From Pseudomonadota bacterium (lineage in GTDB: Bacteria > Desulfobacterota > Desulfovibrionia > Desulfovibrionales > Desulfovibrionaceae): DNA of 64,000 bases. Location of the stretch: assembly GCA_023399375.1 (NCBI GenBank), contig JAEWPX010000030.1, positions 66,774 through 130,773 of the forward strand, written 5' to 3'. Of the stretch, positions 8,240 to 17,863 are shown piece after piece (position 1 is the first letter of the stretch; each line of letters starts with the position of its first letter). Below the pieces are notes generated by a model, which saw nothing but the letters and a program-made list of their open reading frames with translations, had not been told where the DNA came from and made no database searches. A program made the position numbers and the translations under genes.

Positions 8240-9205
8240 ATGTCCCTTGTGGTCGTCGTGCCCTTTTACAACGAAGAGCAGAACGTCCCGGCCTTCATGG
8301 ACCGTTTGGCCGCCGCGGCCGCGGACATCGGCTTGGCCGGGCTCGTGGTCGTGGACGACGGGTCCACGGACGCCACCGTGACGCTGGTCACGCGGCGCGC
8401 CGCGTCTTTCCCCGTCCCGGTGCGTCTGGTGCGCCTGTCGCGCAATTTCGGCCACCAGCCCGCCGTGCTCGCCGGCTGCGAAGCCGCCTGCGCCCTGGCC
8501 GAAGAGCGCGGCGCGGACTTCGTCGGCGTCATCGACGGCGACTTGCAGGACCCGCCCGAGGACTTCCGGGCGCTGCTTGACGCCGCCGCGGACCAGGACG
8601 TCACGTACGCCGTGCGCAGCGAACGCCACGACGGCGCGCTCATGCGCCACGGCGCGCCGCTTTTCTACCGCCTGCTCTCGCTCGGCGCGCATTTTCCCAT
8701 TCCGCGAAACGCCGGCACCTTTTCCGTCATCCGCCTGCCCGTGTGCCGCATCATCGTGGAAAACGCCGACGCCGACCCCTATTTCCCGGGCCTGCGCGCC
8801 TTTGTCGGCTTCCGCCAGAAGGGCGTGCCGCTGGAAAGGCAGGCGCGCGCCGCCGGCACCTCGCGCGTGGCGCTATCCGGCCTCGTACGCCTGTCCGTGC
8901 GCGCCTTTTTCCTCTACTCCAACCTGCCGCTGCAACTGCTCTTCGCCAGCGGCGCGGCGCTCACGCTTTGCGCCGGGCTCGCTGGCGCGCTCGTCACGGT
9001 CCTGCGGCTGCTCAAGCTCATCGACCCCACGGGCGTGACCACCATCATCCTGCTGCAACTCTTTTCGCTCGGCGTCATGGCCTTTTTCATCGGCATCGTC
9101 GCCTTCATGGTCGCCCGGGTGCGGGCCAACACCTCGCGCCAGCGCTCCTGGGTGGTGCTCGAGGCGACGACCCTGCCGGGCAGCACCTCCAAGGACCCCA
9201 CGTAA
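8240..9205 (+). CDS. GT2 glycosyltransferase, DPM1/GtrB-like, with two membrane segments
   Basis: A 321-residue GT-A enzyme: VVVVPFYNEEQNV at the N-terminus, VVVDDGSTDAT next, then the metal/donor motif IDGDLQDPPE. The C-terminus has two hydrophobic spans (about residues 230-260 and 270-300). This matches enzymes that load a sugar from a nucleotide onto polyprenyl phosphate at the inner membrane, giving the lipid-linked donor that GT39-type enzymes use. That fits the GT39-like gene two genes downstream. The ATG at 8240 gives the canonical start; an ATG at 8192 is possible. AAGGA lies 13 bases before the chosen start. The methyltransferase gene follows directly after its TAA. Confidence 0.88.
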   Translation: MSLVVVVPFYNEEQNVPAFMDRLAAAAADIGLAGLVVVDDGSTDATVTLVTRRAASFPVPVRLVRLSRNFGHQPAVLAGCEAACALAEERGADFVGVIDGDLQDPPEDFRALLDAAADQDVTYAVRSERHDGALMRHGAPLFYRLLSLGAHFPIPRNAGTFSVIRLPVCRIIVENADADPYFPGLRAFVGFRQKGVPLERQARAAGTSRVALSGLVRLSVRAFFLYSNLPLQLLFASGAALTLCAGLAGALVTVLRLLKLIDPTGVTTIILLQLFSLGVMAFFIGIVAFMVARVRANTSRQRSWVVLEATTLPGSTSKDPT

Positions 9206-9874
9206 ATGACCACGCCTCCGGCCAAACGGCCACTCCAATCGCGCTTTCCCCGGCTCTGGCTGGCTTTCCAGTATCTGGCCTGCGGCTATTTCGACCGCGG
9301 CCGCTATATCCGCAAGCACTACCACGGCCAGCGGCGCGTGCTCGAGATCGGCTGTTCGCTCGGGCTCGACAGCCGCCATTTCGCCGACGCCCCCTGCGAT
9401 TTCCTCGGCGTGGACATCGACCCCGAGGCCATCGCCCACGCGAAAAAGACCCATGCCGGCCGGGCGCACATGCGCTTCGTCTGCATGGACCTCCATGACT
9501 TGCAGGTGGCGGCAGACGAGCGCTTCGACTTCATCCTGGTCAGCGGCGTGTGCCACCACGTGCCCACAGACAAGCTGGTGCCCTTGCTCGAAAAGGCGGC
9601 CACGCTCCTGTCCGCCGACGGCCGGCTGGTGGTCATCGACTACGCGCCGTCCGCGCGCCCCGGCCGGCTGGAGCAGTTTTTCCTGGACTACGACGAGGGG
9701 CGCGAGATCCGCTCCCGCGAGGACCTGCTCGCGGTGCTCGACTCAATATCGGGCCTTGCCGTCGCCGAGCAGGAAATCTTCCGCAACGCGGCCTTCGTCT
9801 TCCCCTGGCCGACCATGGCCTACAAGTTCTGCATCGCCATGAAGAAAAAGGGCGCGGAGAAAAAAGCGTCATGA
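9206..9874 (+). CDS. Class I SAM-dependent methyltransferase
   Basis: A 222-residue protein with a Rossmann methyltransferase core: motif I VLEIGCSLGLDS around residue 45, an acidic residue ending the second strand (GVDIDPEA), and a later LVSGVCHHVP segment before LLSADGRLVVIDY. Such proteins methylate small molecules, sugars or lipids in the cytoplasm. The gene starts immediately after the glycosyltransferase stop and overlaps the next gene in an ATGA junction at 9871, so the three genes form one translational unit. A role in altering the glycan or its lipid carrier is inferred from that unit alone. Confidence 0.8.
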   Translation: MTTPPAKRPLQSRFPRLWLAFQYLACGYFDRGRYIRKHYHGQRRVLEIGCSLGLDSRHFADAPCDFLGVDIDPEAIAHAKKTHAGRAHMRFVCMDLHDLQVAADERFDFILVSGVCHHVPTDKLVPLLEKAATLLSADGRLVVIDYAPSARPGRLEQFFLDYDEGREIRSREDLLAVLDSISGLAVAEQEIFRNAAFVFPWPTMAYKFCIAMKKKGAEKKAS

Positions 9875-12513
9875 CGCCGCGCGGCCCCGGCCTCGACCTC
9901 GGCGTGTCGCGCCTGGCCCTGGCGGCGCTGTGCGTCTTTTTCCTGGTCCATTTCACGGCCATCTGCCACATGCGCGGCGTGGACGACCCGCAGGGCTACG
10001 TCCTCAACACCTCCAAGCTCATCCCGGTCAACACCTACGAGGACGACGCGCAGGTCTCCATCGGCCACGCCCTGGGGCTTTTCGGGCCGGTCAAGGACAC
10101 CTTCACCATCGCCACCAATTTCGGCGGGCCGCTGCTGCATGCCGCCAAGCCCGTCATGTGGGCGGCGTCGGCGCTCGGCATCCTCAAACTCTCGCCGGAC
10201 AAGTACTTCTACGTCTCCTACCCGGACGAACTGCTGCGCATCTGGCAGGTCTTCGCCGTCTACAAGCTGTGCATCCTGCTCTTGCTGCCGCTGTCGCTCT
10301 ACTGGATCGGCCGCAATTTCGCGGGCGAGACCGCCGGTACGGTCGCGGCTTGGCTCATTGCGGCCATGCCCTACGCCACGGCCTTCGAACTGCGCCTCAA
10401 ACCCGACGGCGTGGTGCTGACGCTCACCCTCCTCGTTCTTCTCAACCTGCTGGAATTCGCCCGCTCGGCGCGAAACCGCAACCTCTACGCCGCCGCGATC
10501 CTGCTCGGGCTGGCCTTTTCCATGAAATTCACCCTGGCCACGGCGGTCTTTCTTTTTCCGCCGGCCCTGGCCGCCTGCTGGCGGCGGCGCGGCCAGCCGA
10601 TTTTCACGAAAGCCCACGCGCTTGTCGTCGCCAAGGCCGCGCTCGCGTCCGTGGCCGCCTTTTGCCTGGGCAACGTCCGCTTCCTGGAAAACCCGGCCAT
10701 CTTCTTGGATTTCATCTTCCGCTACACCGCCATTCCCGAGACCACGGACGTGGCCAAGGGCTTTTGGCCCACGTTTTTCTTCCGCATCCGCCACTTCGAA
10801 CCTTTTTACGGCCCGGCGCTGAACGTCCTGGTCATTCCGGCCTGCCTCTATGCCGTGTGGCGCGTGGTCGTCGCGCGCGGCCGGGTCACGGCGAATACGC
10901 TGCTGTTGCTGCTCTTCGCCCTCAATTTCCTCTATCTCTGGAAGGTCGCCCACAACCTCGTGGTCTTAAACCTCACCTACTATTATTATTCCCAGGCCGT
11001 GCTCGCCCTGGCGCTCGTGGCGCTGCTGCTCGGCCGCCTCCTGGACGCCGCCGCGAACCGGCCGGCCCTGCGCCTGGTCTGCCTGGCCTGCCTGCTTGCC
11101 CTCGTCGGCGCGACCATGTGGCAGCAAAAAAACGTGCTCGCCTACCTCTGCGGCCCGTCCACGCGCCAGACGGCCCACGCCTGGGTCGCGGACCACCTGC
11201 CCAAGGGAGCGTCCGTGGGCCTGCCCCTGCCCCGGGACGCGCGCCTGGGCTTTACCGGCCGCTACATGATCGATCCGTTTGCCTACCGCATCGTACCCCT
11301 GGGGCCGGATTTCGCCGGCCTGGGCGAGGCGCGGCCGCAATTCGCCCTGACCGCGCGCATGAATCCGCTGGAAAAGACCCTCGCCGATCCGGCCTATGAG
11401 CGCCTCGTCACCGTCGACGACGCCGGCCACCTGCCCCGCGAGCCGTACAACTTCTACCAGGACGACATCTACGACGCCTTCCGCCTGAAGGACGGGAACG
11501 CGGAAAAGGTGGCCGCTGACGGCCCGGGCGCGTCCGAGGCCGCCCTGGGCGCGTTTTTGCGCGGCGACCCCGAGCCGGCCTTCACCGTGGCCAACGTGCA
11601 GGCCCTGGACCTCTTTCCCCAAAGCCTGGACCTTTTGCGCAAAACGCCGCGTACCATGCTACCCCTGCCGGGCGCGCTCATGACGGCCGGCCTGCGCGAT
11701 CCGGCCTCGCCGCCGACCTACCTGCACCAGATTCCGCCCGAGGTCCTTGCCTTGTGGGGGGTCAAGTACGTCATCGCCCGCGACGACGCGGCGTTTAAGG
11801 AAAACGTCCTCGACGTCCCGGCCTACGGCCTGCGTCGGCTCGACGCCCCGGAGCTGGCCGCATTTGCGGGCCGCATCGCGCTTTTCGCCAACGACGCCTA
11901 CCAGGGGCAGGTCTTTTTCCTGCCCGACCCTGCGCCCGGAAGCACGCGCGCGGCGGCGCGGCGCTACCTGGGGCTGCTCGCGCGCTTTCGCTTGAAGCCC
12001 TACGGCGAGCTCTACCCCGCAAAGGAACTGGCCGCCTCCGGCGCGACGTTGCTTCGCGTGCGCATGACCGTTTCCTGCAACGGCCCCACGGATCTCGTGC
12101 TCAAGGGTGGCCCGCGCCGCACGTCCGTGCTGCTCGGCCCGGGAACGCACACCCTGGACCTGCCCTATGCCATGGACCCCGTGGCCGCGGCAGCGCCTGG
12201 GGCCGAGGGTGCGGGCTACGAGCTCCATCCCGCCACGCCCGGGGCGTCGGCCACGCTCGTTAGCGTCTCCACCGCGCCGCTCGAGGCCCTGCCCCAGGCG
12301 CAGGCCGAGCCCGCGACCGTGGACATGCGTCTGGCCTTCGCGCATATCCGCGCCGGGTCGCCCGGACAGGCCGTGTTCGCCCTGCCCTGGCATCCCTACT
12401 GGCGCGCGACGGTGGACGGCCGCGAAACGGCCGCCGTGCCCGGTCCGGCAGGAACCGTGGCCGTAGCCGTGCCCGCCGGCGACCACGACGTGGCCGTGCG
12501 CTTCGCGCGCTAG
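9871..12513 (+). CDS. Large GT39/YfhO-like membrane glycosyltransferase
   Basis: An 880-residue integral membrane protein. The first 500 or so residues hold about ten hydrophobic spans with a GT39-like first loop (a YEDDAQ acidic cluster after the first span). The rest is a large non-membrane region ending in a YfhO-like strand domain (HPYWRATVDGRE, then AVPAGDHDVAVRFAR). Such proteins are thought to use polyprenyl-phosphate sugars on the periplasmic face. The ATG overlaps the methyltransferase stop (ATGA). It probably takes its donor from the DPM1-like enzyme two genes upstream. The family tie is clear in architecture but weak in catalytic detail; no substrate can be named. Confidence 0.75.
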   Translation: MTPRGPGLDLGVSRLALAALCVFFLVHFTAICHMRGVDDPQGYVLNTSKLIPVNTYEDDAQVSIGHALGLFGPVKDTFTIATNFGGPLLHAAKPVMWAASALGILKLSPDKYFYVSYPDELLRIWQVFAVYKLCILLLLPLSLYWIGRNFAGETAGTVAAWLIAAMPYATAFELRLKPDGVVLTLTLLVLLNLLEFARSARNRNLYAAAILLGLAFSMKFTLATAVFLFPPALAACWRRRGQPIFTKAHALVVAKAALASVAAFCLGNVRFLENPAIFLDFIFRYTAIPETTDVAKGFWPTFFFRIRHFEPFYGPALNVLVIPACLYAVWRVVVARGRVTANTLLLLLFALNFLYLWKVAHNLVVLNLTYYYYSQAVLALALVALLLGRLLDAAANRPALRLVCLACLLALVGATMWQQKNVLAYLCGPSTRQTAHAWVADHLPKGASVGLPLPRDARLGFTGRYMIDPFAYRIVPLGPDFAGLGEARPQFALTARMNPLEKTLADPAYERLVTVDDAGHLPREPYNFYQDDIYDAFRLKDGNAEKVAADGPGASEAALGAFLRGDPEPAFTVANVQALDLFPQSLDLLRKTPRTMLPLPGALMTAGLRDPASPPTYLHQIPPEVLALWGVKYVIARDDAAFKENVLDVPAYGLRRLDAPELAAFAGRIALFANDAYQGQVFFLPDPAPGSTRAAARRYLGLLARFRLKPYGELYPAKELAASGATLLRVRMTVSCNGPTDLVLKGGPRRTSVLLGPGTHTLDLPYAMDPVAAAAPGAEGAGYELHPATPGASATLVSVSTAPLEALPQAQAEPATVDMRLAFAHIRAGSPGQAVFALPWHPYWRATVDGRETAAVPGPAGTVAVAVPAGDHDVAVRFAR

Positions 12514-12728
12514 CGTCGCGCCGCAGGGCAAGTGTCCGCTTTTTCGCGGGCAATATCCCTGAATGATTCTTCTTCCCTAAAAAAAGACTGCCGTATTTTT
12601 TGAGGGACCCGACAGGCGTCGCAGCTGCGCCGATGGACAACGCCACGGCGCTGTGGCACCGTCACGCCGCCTTTTTTCGCCGCGCGCCTGCGACGCAGCG
12701 CCGCCGCAAGCCCACGAAGGAGCGGTCC

Positions 12729-14138
12729 ATGCCAGACATCCTACTGATAAATTCCTCCATCAAGTACGGCGAGATCGCGCGCGGTTTCCAGTACTACCCG
12801 CCCGTGGGACTCAACTACCTCGCCGCCTCGTTGCGGCTGGCCGGGTTTACGCCGACCATCCTCGACCTCGGCATCGATCCGCTGTCCACGAACGCGGTCT
12901 GCGACATCATTGCGCGCGAGCGCATCCCGCTCGTCGGCATCTCCGCGGTCTCGCCGCAGATGCACAACACCATGCGCTTCGCCCGCGCCATCCGCGCGCG
13001 TTTCGGCGACGACATCTCCATCGCGCTCGGCGGCTACCACGTCTCCAACGACCCCACGTTCCTGGACCGCCACCACGAGATCGATTTCTCCGTGGTCGGC
13101 GACGGGGACATCACCTTTCCCAAGCTCGCGGCGCAGGTGCTCGGCGGCGAAAAGGTGAAGGGGCGCTTCGTCGGCGAACTCGTGGAAAAGCTCGACGACG
13201 TGCCCTGGCCGGCCTACGACCTGACGCCCCTGCCGCGCTACCGCCAGATCGGGCTCACGCGCTACCCCACTCTCGCCACCCGGGGCTGCCCGTTTTCCTG
13301 CGTGTTCTGCTCGCGCTCGTTCATGTCCAAGCGCGTGCGCTACCGTTCCCCGGAAAACCTCGTGGCCGAGCTCGCCGCGCACTACGACGACTTCGGCGGC
13401 TATTACGAATTCATGGACGAGAGCTTCACGCTCTCGCGTCGGCGCGTCATCGCCAACTGCCAGGCGATCCTCGACTGGGGCAAAAAAATCCGCTGGAGCG
13501 CCGGCAGCCTGCGCCTGGACCAGGTGGACGAGGAAGTGCTCGAGTACATGACGCGCGCGGGCTGCCGCACGTTTTTCGTGGGCATCGAGTCCGGCGACGA
13601 GCGCGTGCGGCGCAAGATCGTGGGCAAAAAGCTCACCGACGCCCAGATCTTCGACGCCTTCAAGGTGCTCGACAAGTTCGACCTGGAAGTGGAAGGCTCG
13701 TTCGTGCTCGGCCACCCGACCGAGACCGAGGAGGAGCTCAAGGCCACCTGCTATTTCCCGGTGCGCCTCAAGCGCCACGGCGCGCGCACCCTGACCCAGG
13801 TCGGGCTCAAGCCGGCCGTGCCCATGCCCGGCTCGCGCCTGTGGGACATCGCCATCGAGGAAGGCAAGATTCCGGCCGACTTCATGGACCGCTACATCGA
13901 GTTCGAATACGGCGAGGACTTCTGGAAAGTCTGGCCGACCTACGTGCCCGACGGCCTGACCCACGAGCGCATCCGCCACTGGCGCAAGAAGGGCTACCTG
14001 GCCTACTACCTGCGCCCGGGCTATTTGTGGTGGCGCTTAAGGCGCAACCTCGCCTCGCCGGCGCTTCTCCTCGACGACCTCAAGAACTTCTGGGCCATGC
14101 TCGTCAAGGGCCATTCCACGGTGAGCCTCACCGAATAA
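12729..14138 (+). CDS. B12-binding-type radical SAM enzyme
   Basis: A 469-residue protein. Residues 1 to about 150 form a cobalamin-binding-like Rossmann domain (PPVGLNYLAASLRLAG, LVGISAVSPQ, IALGGYHVSND). The radical SAM core follows with the cluster motif CPFSCVFC (three cysteines spaced CX3CX2C) and a GIESGDERVRRKI segment. The enzymes generate a 5-deoxyadenosyl radical; relatives methylate or rearrange unactivated carbons. The AAGGAG ribosome site and ATG at 12729 decide the start. It lies alone with its own leader of about 215 bases and precedes an SGNH hydrolase. The family is too diverse to name a substrate; a glycan or its lipid carrier is a guess from the setting. Confidence 0.85.
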   Translation: MPDILLINSSIKYGEIARGFQYYPPVGLNYLAASLRLAGFTPTILDLGIDPLSTNAVCDIIARERIPLVGISAVSPQMHNTMRFARAIRARFGDDISIALGGYHVSNDPTFLDRHHEIDFSVVGDGDITFPKLAAQVLGGEKVKGRFVGELVEKLDDVPWPAYDLTPLPRYRQIGLTRYPTLATRGCPFSCVFCSRSFMSKRVRYRSPENLVAELAAHYDDFGGYYEFMDESFTLSRRRVIANCQAILDWGKKIRWSAGSLRLDQVDEEVLEYMTRAGCRTFFVGIESGDERVRRKIVGKKLTDAQIFDAFKVLDKFDLEVEGSFVLGHPTETEEELKATCYFPVRLKRHGARTLTQVGLKPAVPMPGSRLWDIAIEEGKIPADFMDRYIEFEYGEDFWKVWPTYVPDGLTHERIRHWRKKGYLAYYLRPGYLWWRLRRNLASPALLLDDLKNFWAMLVKGHSTVSLTE

Positions 14139-14178
14139 GCCGGGACGCGCCGCCGCCGATCCGCACAAAGGGCAACCT

Positions 14179-15453
14179 ATGCTCCGCCGCATTCTGCCGA
14201 ACGTTCTTCTGGTGTGCCTGTCGCTGTGCCTGGGCTACGTGCTGTTCGAAGTGGGCGTGCGCCTCTACATGCAGCACAAATACCTGGACGGGAATTACCA
14301 GATCCACGCAAACTACGTCGAACCGGACGCCAAAGGCCCGGAAGGCGAGCCGGTCATCGGTTGGGAAAAGCCCAACCGGACTTTCTACTATTACATTTTC
14401 GGCGAGGATTCCGCCGTCGCCTTCTATTCGAAGTACCACAGCAACAACGTCGGGCTCATTTCCCAAAAGGACTATTTCCGCCAGCGCGAGGGCAAGGAAT
14501 ACCGCATCGCCATCGTCGGCGACTCGTTCACCGCGGCGCTGCAGATGCGCAGTCCCTGGCCCGACCGCCTGGAGGACCTGCTCGACAAGGACGCGGCGCT
14601 CAAGGAAAAGCTCGGCGTGGACGCCTTCCGCGTCTACAATTTCGGGCTCTATTCCGCCGGGTTCGACAACTTCTACGAGCTGGCCCAGAAGGCCGCGACC
14701 CTCGATCCGGACATGGTCGTGGTCAACTTCATCGGCGCGGATTTTCCCCGCTGCAACAACTGCCCGTTCACCACGGACAATCCGTACAAGGCCGAGGCGC
14801 GCCGGCTCGTCTCCGGCACGGTGCCCCTGCGCCTGGGTCCCGGTCCGGACGAGACCGCGGAACTGTCCATGTCCTGCGAGCAGCCGCCGATATCCTTCGC
14901 CAACCCAACCTGCCGCCATTCCTTCCAGCTGAACATCCCGCCCAACCTGGCCATGGACAAGGACAAGGTCAAGGAAATCAAGAAGTTGGTGGTCGCGGAC
15001 TACCTGCGCGGCCAGTTGTGGCGTTCGCTCTACCCCTACGGGCTCATGCTGGCGCGCGGCAAACCCGTGGACCTGCACCACCTGCGCAATCCCGAGCTCT
15101 ACCAGAGCGCCGGCGCGCGCAAGACCATGACCGACGCCGAGCAGGTGGATTCGGCCCTGCGCTACCTGACGGCGATCCGCGAGCTTTTTCCGGGCAAGCC
15201 CGTGCTCGTGGTGCAGCACCCGACCTACGAGGACATGACGGCCCAGCCCGACGAGGCCAAGGCCAAGCGCCTGATGGAAAAGGACCCGAGCCTGCGCGTG
15301 ACGTTCATGCGCCCCCGCCTGCCGGCGGACGCGGACGCGGCCACGATCCGCTCCTGGTACTGCGTGCCCTACGACGGGCACATGAGCGACGCCGGCGGCG
15401 CGGTTTACGCCCCCGCCATGGAAGGGCTCATTCGGGAGACGCTCTTGCGCTGA
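14179..15453 (+). CDS. Membrane-anchored SGNH/GDSL-type hydrolase
   Basis: A 424-residue protein with an uncleaved-looking N-terminal membrane anchor (about residues 7-27) and a periplasmic domain. The motif VGDSFTAALQ places the nucleophile serine at 116, and DGH at 399-401 near the C-terminus is suited to the Asp/His of the catalytic triad. Proteins of this build add or remove acyl (often acetyl) groups on exported polysaccharides. An AAAGGG site precedes the ATG at 14179. It follows the radical SAM gene by 40 bases on the same strand. Whether it acts as an esterase or acetyltransferase cannot be told. Confidence 0.75.
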   Translation: MLRRILPNVLLVCLSLCLGYVLFEVGVRLYMQHKYLDGNYQIHANYVEPDAKGPEGEPVIGWEKPNRTFYYYIFGEDSAVAFYSKYHSNNVGLISQKDYFRQREGKEYRIAIVGDSFTAALQMRSPWPDRLEDLLDKDAALKEKLGVDAFRVYNFGLYSAGFDNFYELAQKAATLDPDMVVVNFIGADFPRCNNCPFTTDNPYKAEARRLVSGTVPLRLGPGPDETAELSMSCEQPPISFANPTCRHSFQLNIPPNLAMDKDKVKEIKKLVVADYLRGQLWRSLYPYGLMLARGKPVDLHHLRNPELYQSAGARKTMTDAEQVDSALRYLTAIRELFPGKPVLVVQHPTYEDMTAQPDEAKAKRLMEKDPSLRVTFMRPRLPADADAATIRSWYCVPYDGHMSDAGGAVYAPAMEGLIRETLLR

Positions 15454-15470
15454 GGCAATGAGTCGCTATT

Positions 15471-16610
15471 TCAAACAGTTCCGAATTTTTTGCATAAAAG
15501 TGACCGGCTCTGCCCTTCCCGGGAGCACGCCTCACCTTGCGGGGCGTGCACGCCGTTTTCCGTCGCCTGACGGCGGATGCGCGCGACAAGGGGGCCATAG
15601 GCCCGTTCCGGATTGAAGAAACGTCGCACGCAGTCCAGGGCCTGCCGGCCGACGGCTCGGCGCAGGTCCTCGTCGCCAAGGGCGCGCAGGAGCGTTGCGG
15701 CGAAGCCGTCGGCGTCGGCGGCCGGCAGGACCGCATCGCGGCATTCGGACGGCAAGGCGGACAGCCCGCGCGCGTTGACGACGCAGCATTTGCCGTGCCC
15801 CATGGCTTCCACCAGCTTGATCTCCAGGCCGCTGCCCACCAGACGCGGCGCGATGCACACGGCCGCCTCCGCGTATTGCGGTTCGAGATCCTCCACCCTG
15901 CCGTGCATGGTCACGTTGGGAAACGTCTTTTTGATCCTGTGGTTCACCGTGCCGCAGACGGACAACGTGGCCTCGGGGCGCGCGGCCAGCACCAGCGGCC
16001 AGGCCGCATCCAAAAACCACAGCAGGCTTGCCCGGTTGTGATCGGCATCGCTGCCCACGAACAGGCAACGTCCGGGCCGGGGGGGCGTTGCAATGGGGGT
16101 CGGGCGCATGGAAAAAGGGGCGAGGAGCACTTCGGCCCCGGGCGCCATTTCGGCCAGGATGCGGGCTTCCTCGGCCTGGATTGCCACGAGCAGCCGCGCT
16201 TTGGCCAACAGCGCGGTTTCGCTCTCGCGATCCCAGCGCAGGCCGTCCTGGCGCGCGCCGGCTTCGGCGAAAACCGCCGCGCGCCGCCAGCACACGTCGT
16301 GGGTCAGGATGGCCGTCAGGGTTCCTGCCGGCGCTGCGTCCAGCAGATCGGCCAGGCACGTGTAGTTGACCAGCACGACATGGGGCCGGCTTTCGCGGAT
16401 GCGCTGGCGGGCGAAATCCCGTTCGGCGGCCGTGGCTGGGCTGTCCCAAGCCGGCGGGGGGGGACCCGACGCCGCGTCGAGGAGGACCAGTTCCACGTCG
16501 ATGCCTGCCGCGTCCAGGGCCCGCATCAGGTCGCGCATGTACGTGGCGTTCCCTCGCGCATTGGGTTCGGCGGAAACGCGGGAGAAAAAAAGCACCTTCG
16601 GTCGCATCAT
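15471..16610 (-). CDS. GT4-like glycosyltransferase
   Basis: A 379-residue GT-B protein beginning MMRPKVLFFSRVSAEP. The second domain has a CLFVGSDADHNR strand, a CGTVNHRI segment and a GSGLEIKLVEAMGHGKCCV stretch, a variant of the GT4 donor site with a single clear glutamate before the EAM helix. It is the last gene of a minus-strand run in which each start overlaps the stop before it (ATGATG over TGA at 16607-16610). It likely acts on the same glycan as the CMP-sugar synthetase-like gene three genes upstream. Donor unknown. Confidence 0.82.
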   Translation of the reverse strand: MMRPKVLFFSRVSAEPNARGNATYMRDLMRALDAAGIDVELVLLDAASGPPPPAWDSPATAAERDFARQRIRESRPHVVLVNYTCLADLLDAAPAGTLTAILTHDVCWRRAAVFAEAGARQDGLRWDRESETALLAKARLLVAIQAEEARILAEMAPGAEVLLAPFSMRPTPIATPPRPGRCLFVGSDADHNRASLLWFLDAAWPLVLAARPEATLSVCGTVNHRIKKTFPNVTMHGRVEDLEPQYAEAAVCIAPRLVGSGLEIKLVEAMGHGKCCVVNARGLSALPSECRDAVLPAADADGFAATLLRALGDEDLRRAVGRQALDCVRRFFNPERAYGPLVARIRRQATENGVHAPQGEACSREGQSRSLLCKKFGTV

Positions 16611-17863
16611 GGCGTCACCTGCCAGATCTGGCGTCTGATTCTGTCCAGGGCCACAAGCCCGCCTGCCTCGTCCGGGCAGAAGCGTTGGAACGCCTGGTGG
16701 AAATCCGGGGGCACGTCGGTCTGCTGGTCGTGGCAGTAGACGGGATGGTACTCCTCGTCGAACCGCAGCAGGCTGTTGGCCGTGGTCACGACGGTCCGCC
16801 CCGGGCTCCGGCAGCAGCTCAAGGGGTCCGTGGGGAGATGGCCGGGCAAAAGCAGCCGATGCGCGAACCGGCAGCGGCCTGCGCTGTCCCTTTTGAAGAC
16901 AAGCAGCGCCGCCGGCTTCCAATGCAGGGTCAGGAGCGCATCGCCCGCGCAGTGCACGCCGAAGGCCGCCTGGCACCAGGGGTGGGCGAACGCTTCCACC
17001 GTGCCGGCCGGATCTTCCGGCCGTAACCGGACAAGGAGCGTCGGGTTGTCCGGGACGTCCGCAACGATATACAGCCAGCCTGCCGCGGCGGCTGCGAAAA
17101 TCGGCCGCGTTTGGCCGCCGCGGGCAACGGGCAGCCCCGACAGGGACAGGCAGGTCGCCGCATCGCCTCGGGCGTCCAGGCCCAGCAGGCGCTGCCCCTG
17201 GAAGTCGCAGGCCCAGATGAGGCCGCCCTCCGGGCGGTCCCGGTCGGCGCACAGCGTCCAGTATTTTCCCGGGGGGAGAACCCGGGTTTCCCGAGGCTCC
17301 AGGGACGCGTCGAGCCGCAGCACCCGCCCCAGCACGTGGTCCAGGACCAGATAGCCGCCATCCCCCGGATGACGGGCAACGCTCGTCACCTCGCTTTCCG
17401 GCGGCAGCCAGGCTGCGAAGGACCGGCGAAGACGCGGACGCAGGCGCGGCGTGGGGCCAAGCAGCGCGGCTTCCTCGGCCCGGAGGGGGAGCATCGGCGC
17501 GGCGGCCAGGGCCTGGCCCAGCAGGACCCGGGCCGTCTCGAAACGGCCCTTGGAAAAGCTTAGACGCCCCAGCTCGAGATACGCGCGCCGCAGCGGTTGC
17601 TCCCAGCGTCGCCACAGGGAAAAGGAATGCCTGTAGGTGAGCAGCTCCAGGGATTTGCGCGATATTTCTCCCAGGCCCCAGTCCTGCCCCCCCGTCATTC
17701 CCGGCTGCGGCTCCAGGCAGCCCAGCAGCGACTCCAGGCGGCGTCCCAGCCGACGCAGGGCGTCGTCCAAATCCAGGGCCGCCATGGCCAGTCCCTGCGC
17801 GTCGCGGCGGCGTGCGGCTTCTTGCAGGCGGTCTTCGAGGGCGTCCAGGCGGGTGAGGATCAT
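16607..17863 (-). CDS. Uncharacterised protein with helical N-terminus and beta-propeller-like repeats
   Basis: I do not recognise a named family. The 418-residue product has a charged helical N-terminus of about 130 residues, then a series of strand-rich segments with aromatic and glycine turns (YLVLDHVLGRVLRL, GLIWACDFQGQRLLGLD, GWLYIVADVPDN) like the blades of a beta-propeller. No signal peptide is visible, so it is probably cytoplasmic. Both ends overlap neighbours by four bases (ATGA junctions), so it is made with them and likely acts in the same step. A scaffold or sensor for the glycosyltransferases, or a sugar-processing enzyme, are both possible. Confidence 0.6.
   Translation of the reverse strand: MILTRLDALEDRLQEAARRRDAQGLAMAALDLDDALRRLGRRLESLLGCLEPQPGMTGGQDWGLGEISRKSLELLTYRHSFSLWRRWEQPLRRAYLELGRLSFSKGRFETARVLLGQALAAAPMLPLRAEEAALLGPTPRLRPRLRRSFAAWLPPESEVTSVARHPGDGGYLVLDHVLGRVLRLDASLEPRETRVLPPGKYWTLCADRDRPEGGLIWACDFQGQRLLGLDARGDAATCLSLSGLPVARGGQTRPIFAAAAAGWLYIVADVPDNPTLLVRLRPEDPAGTVEAFAHPWCQAAFGVHCAGDALLTLHWKPAALLVFKRDSAGRCRFAHRLLLPGHLPTDPLSCCRSPGRTVVTTANSLLRFDEEYHPVYCHDQQTDVPPDFHQAFQRFCPDEAGGLVALDRIRRQIWQVTP

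Noticed and set aside
9550..9870. In-frame extension upstream of the GT39/YfhO-like gene at 9871
   Set aside because: It would overlap the methyltransferase gene by more than 300 bases; the ATGA junction at 9871 and a membrane-type N-terminus support the later start.
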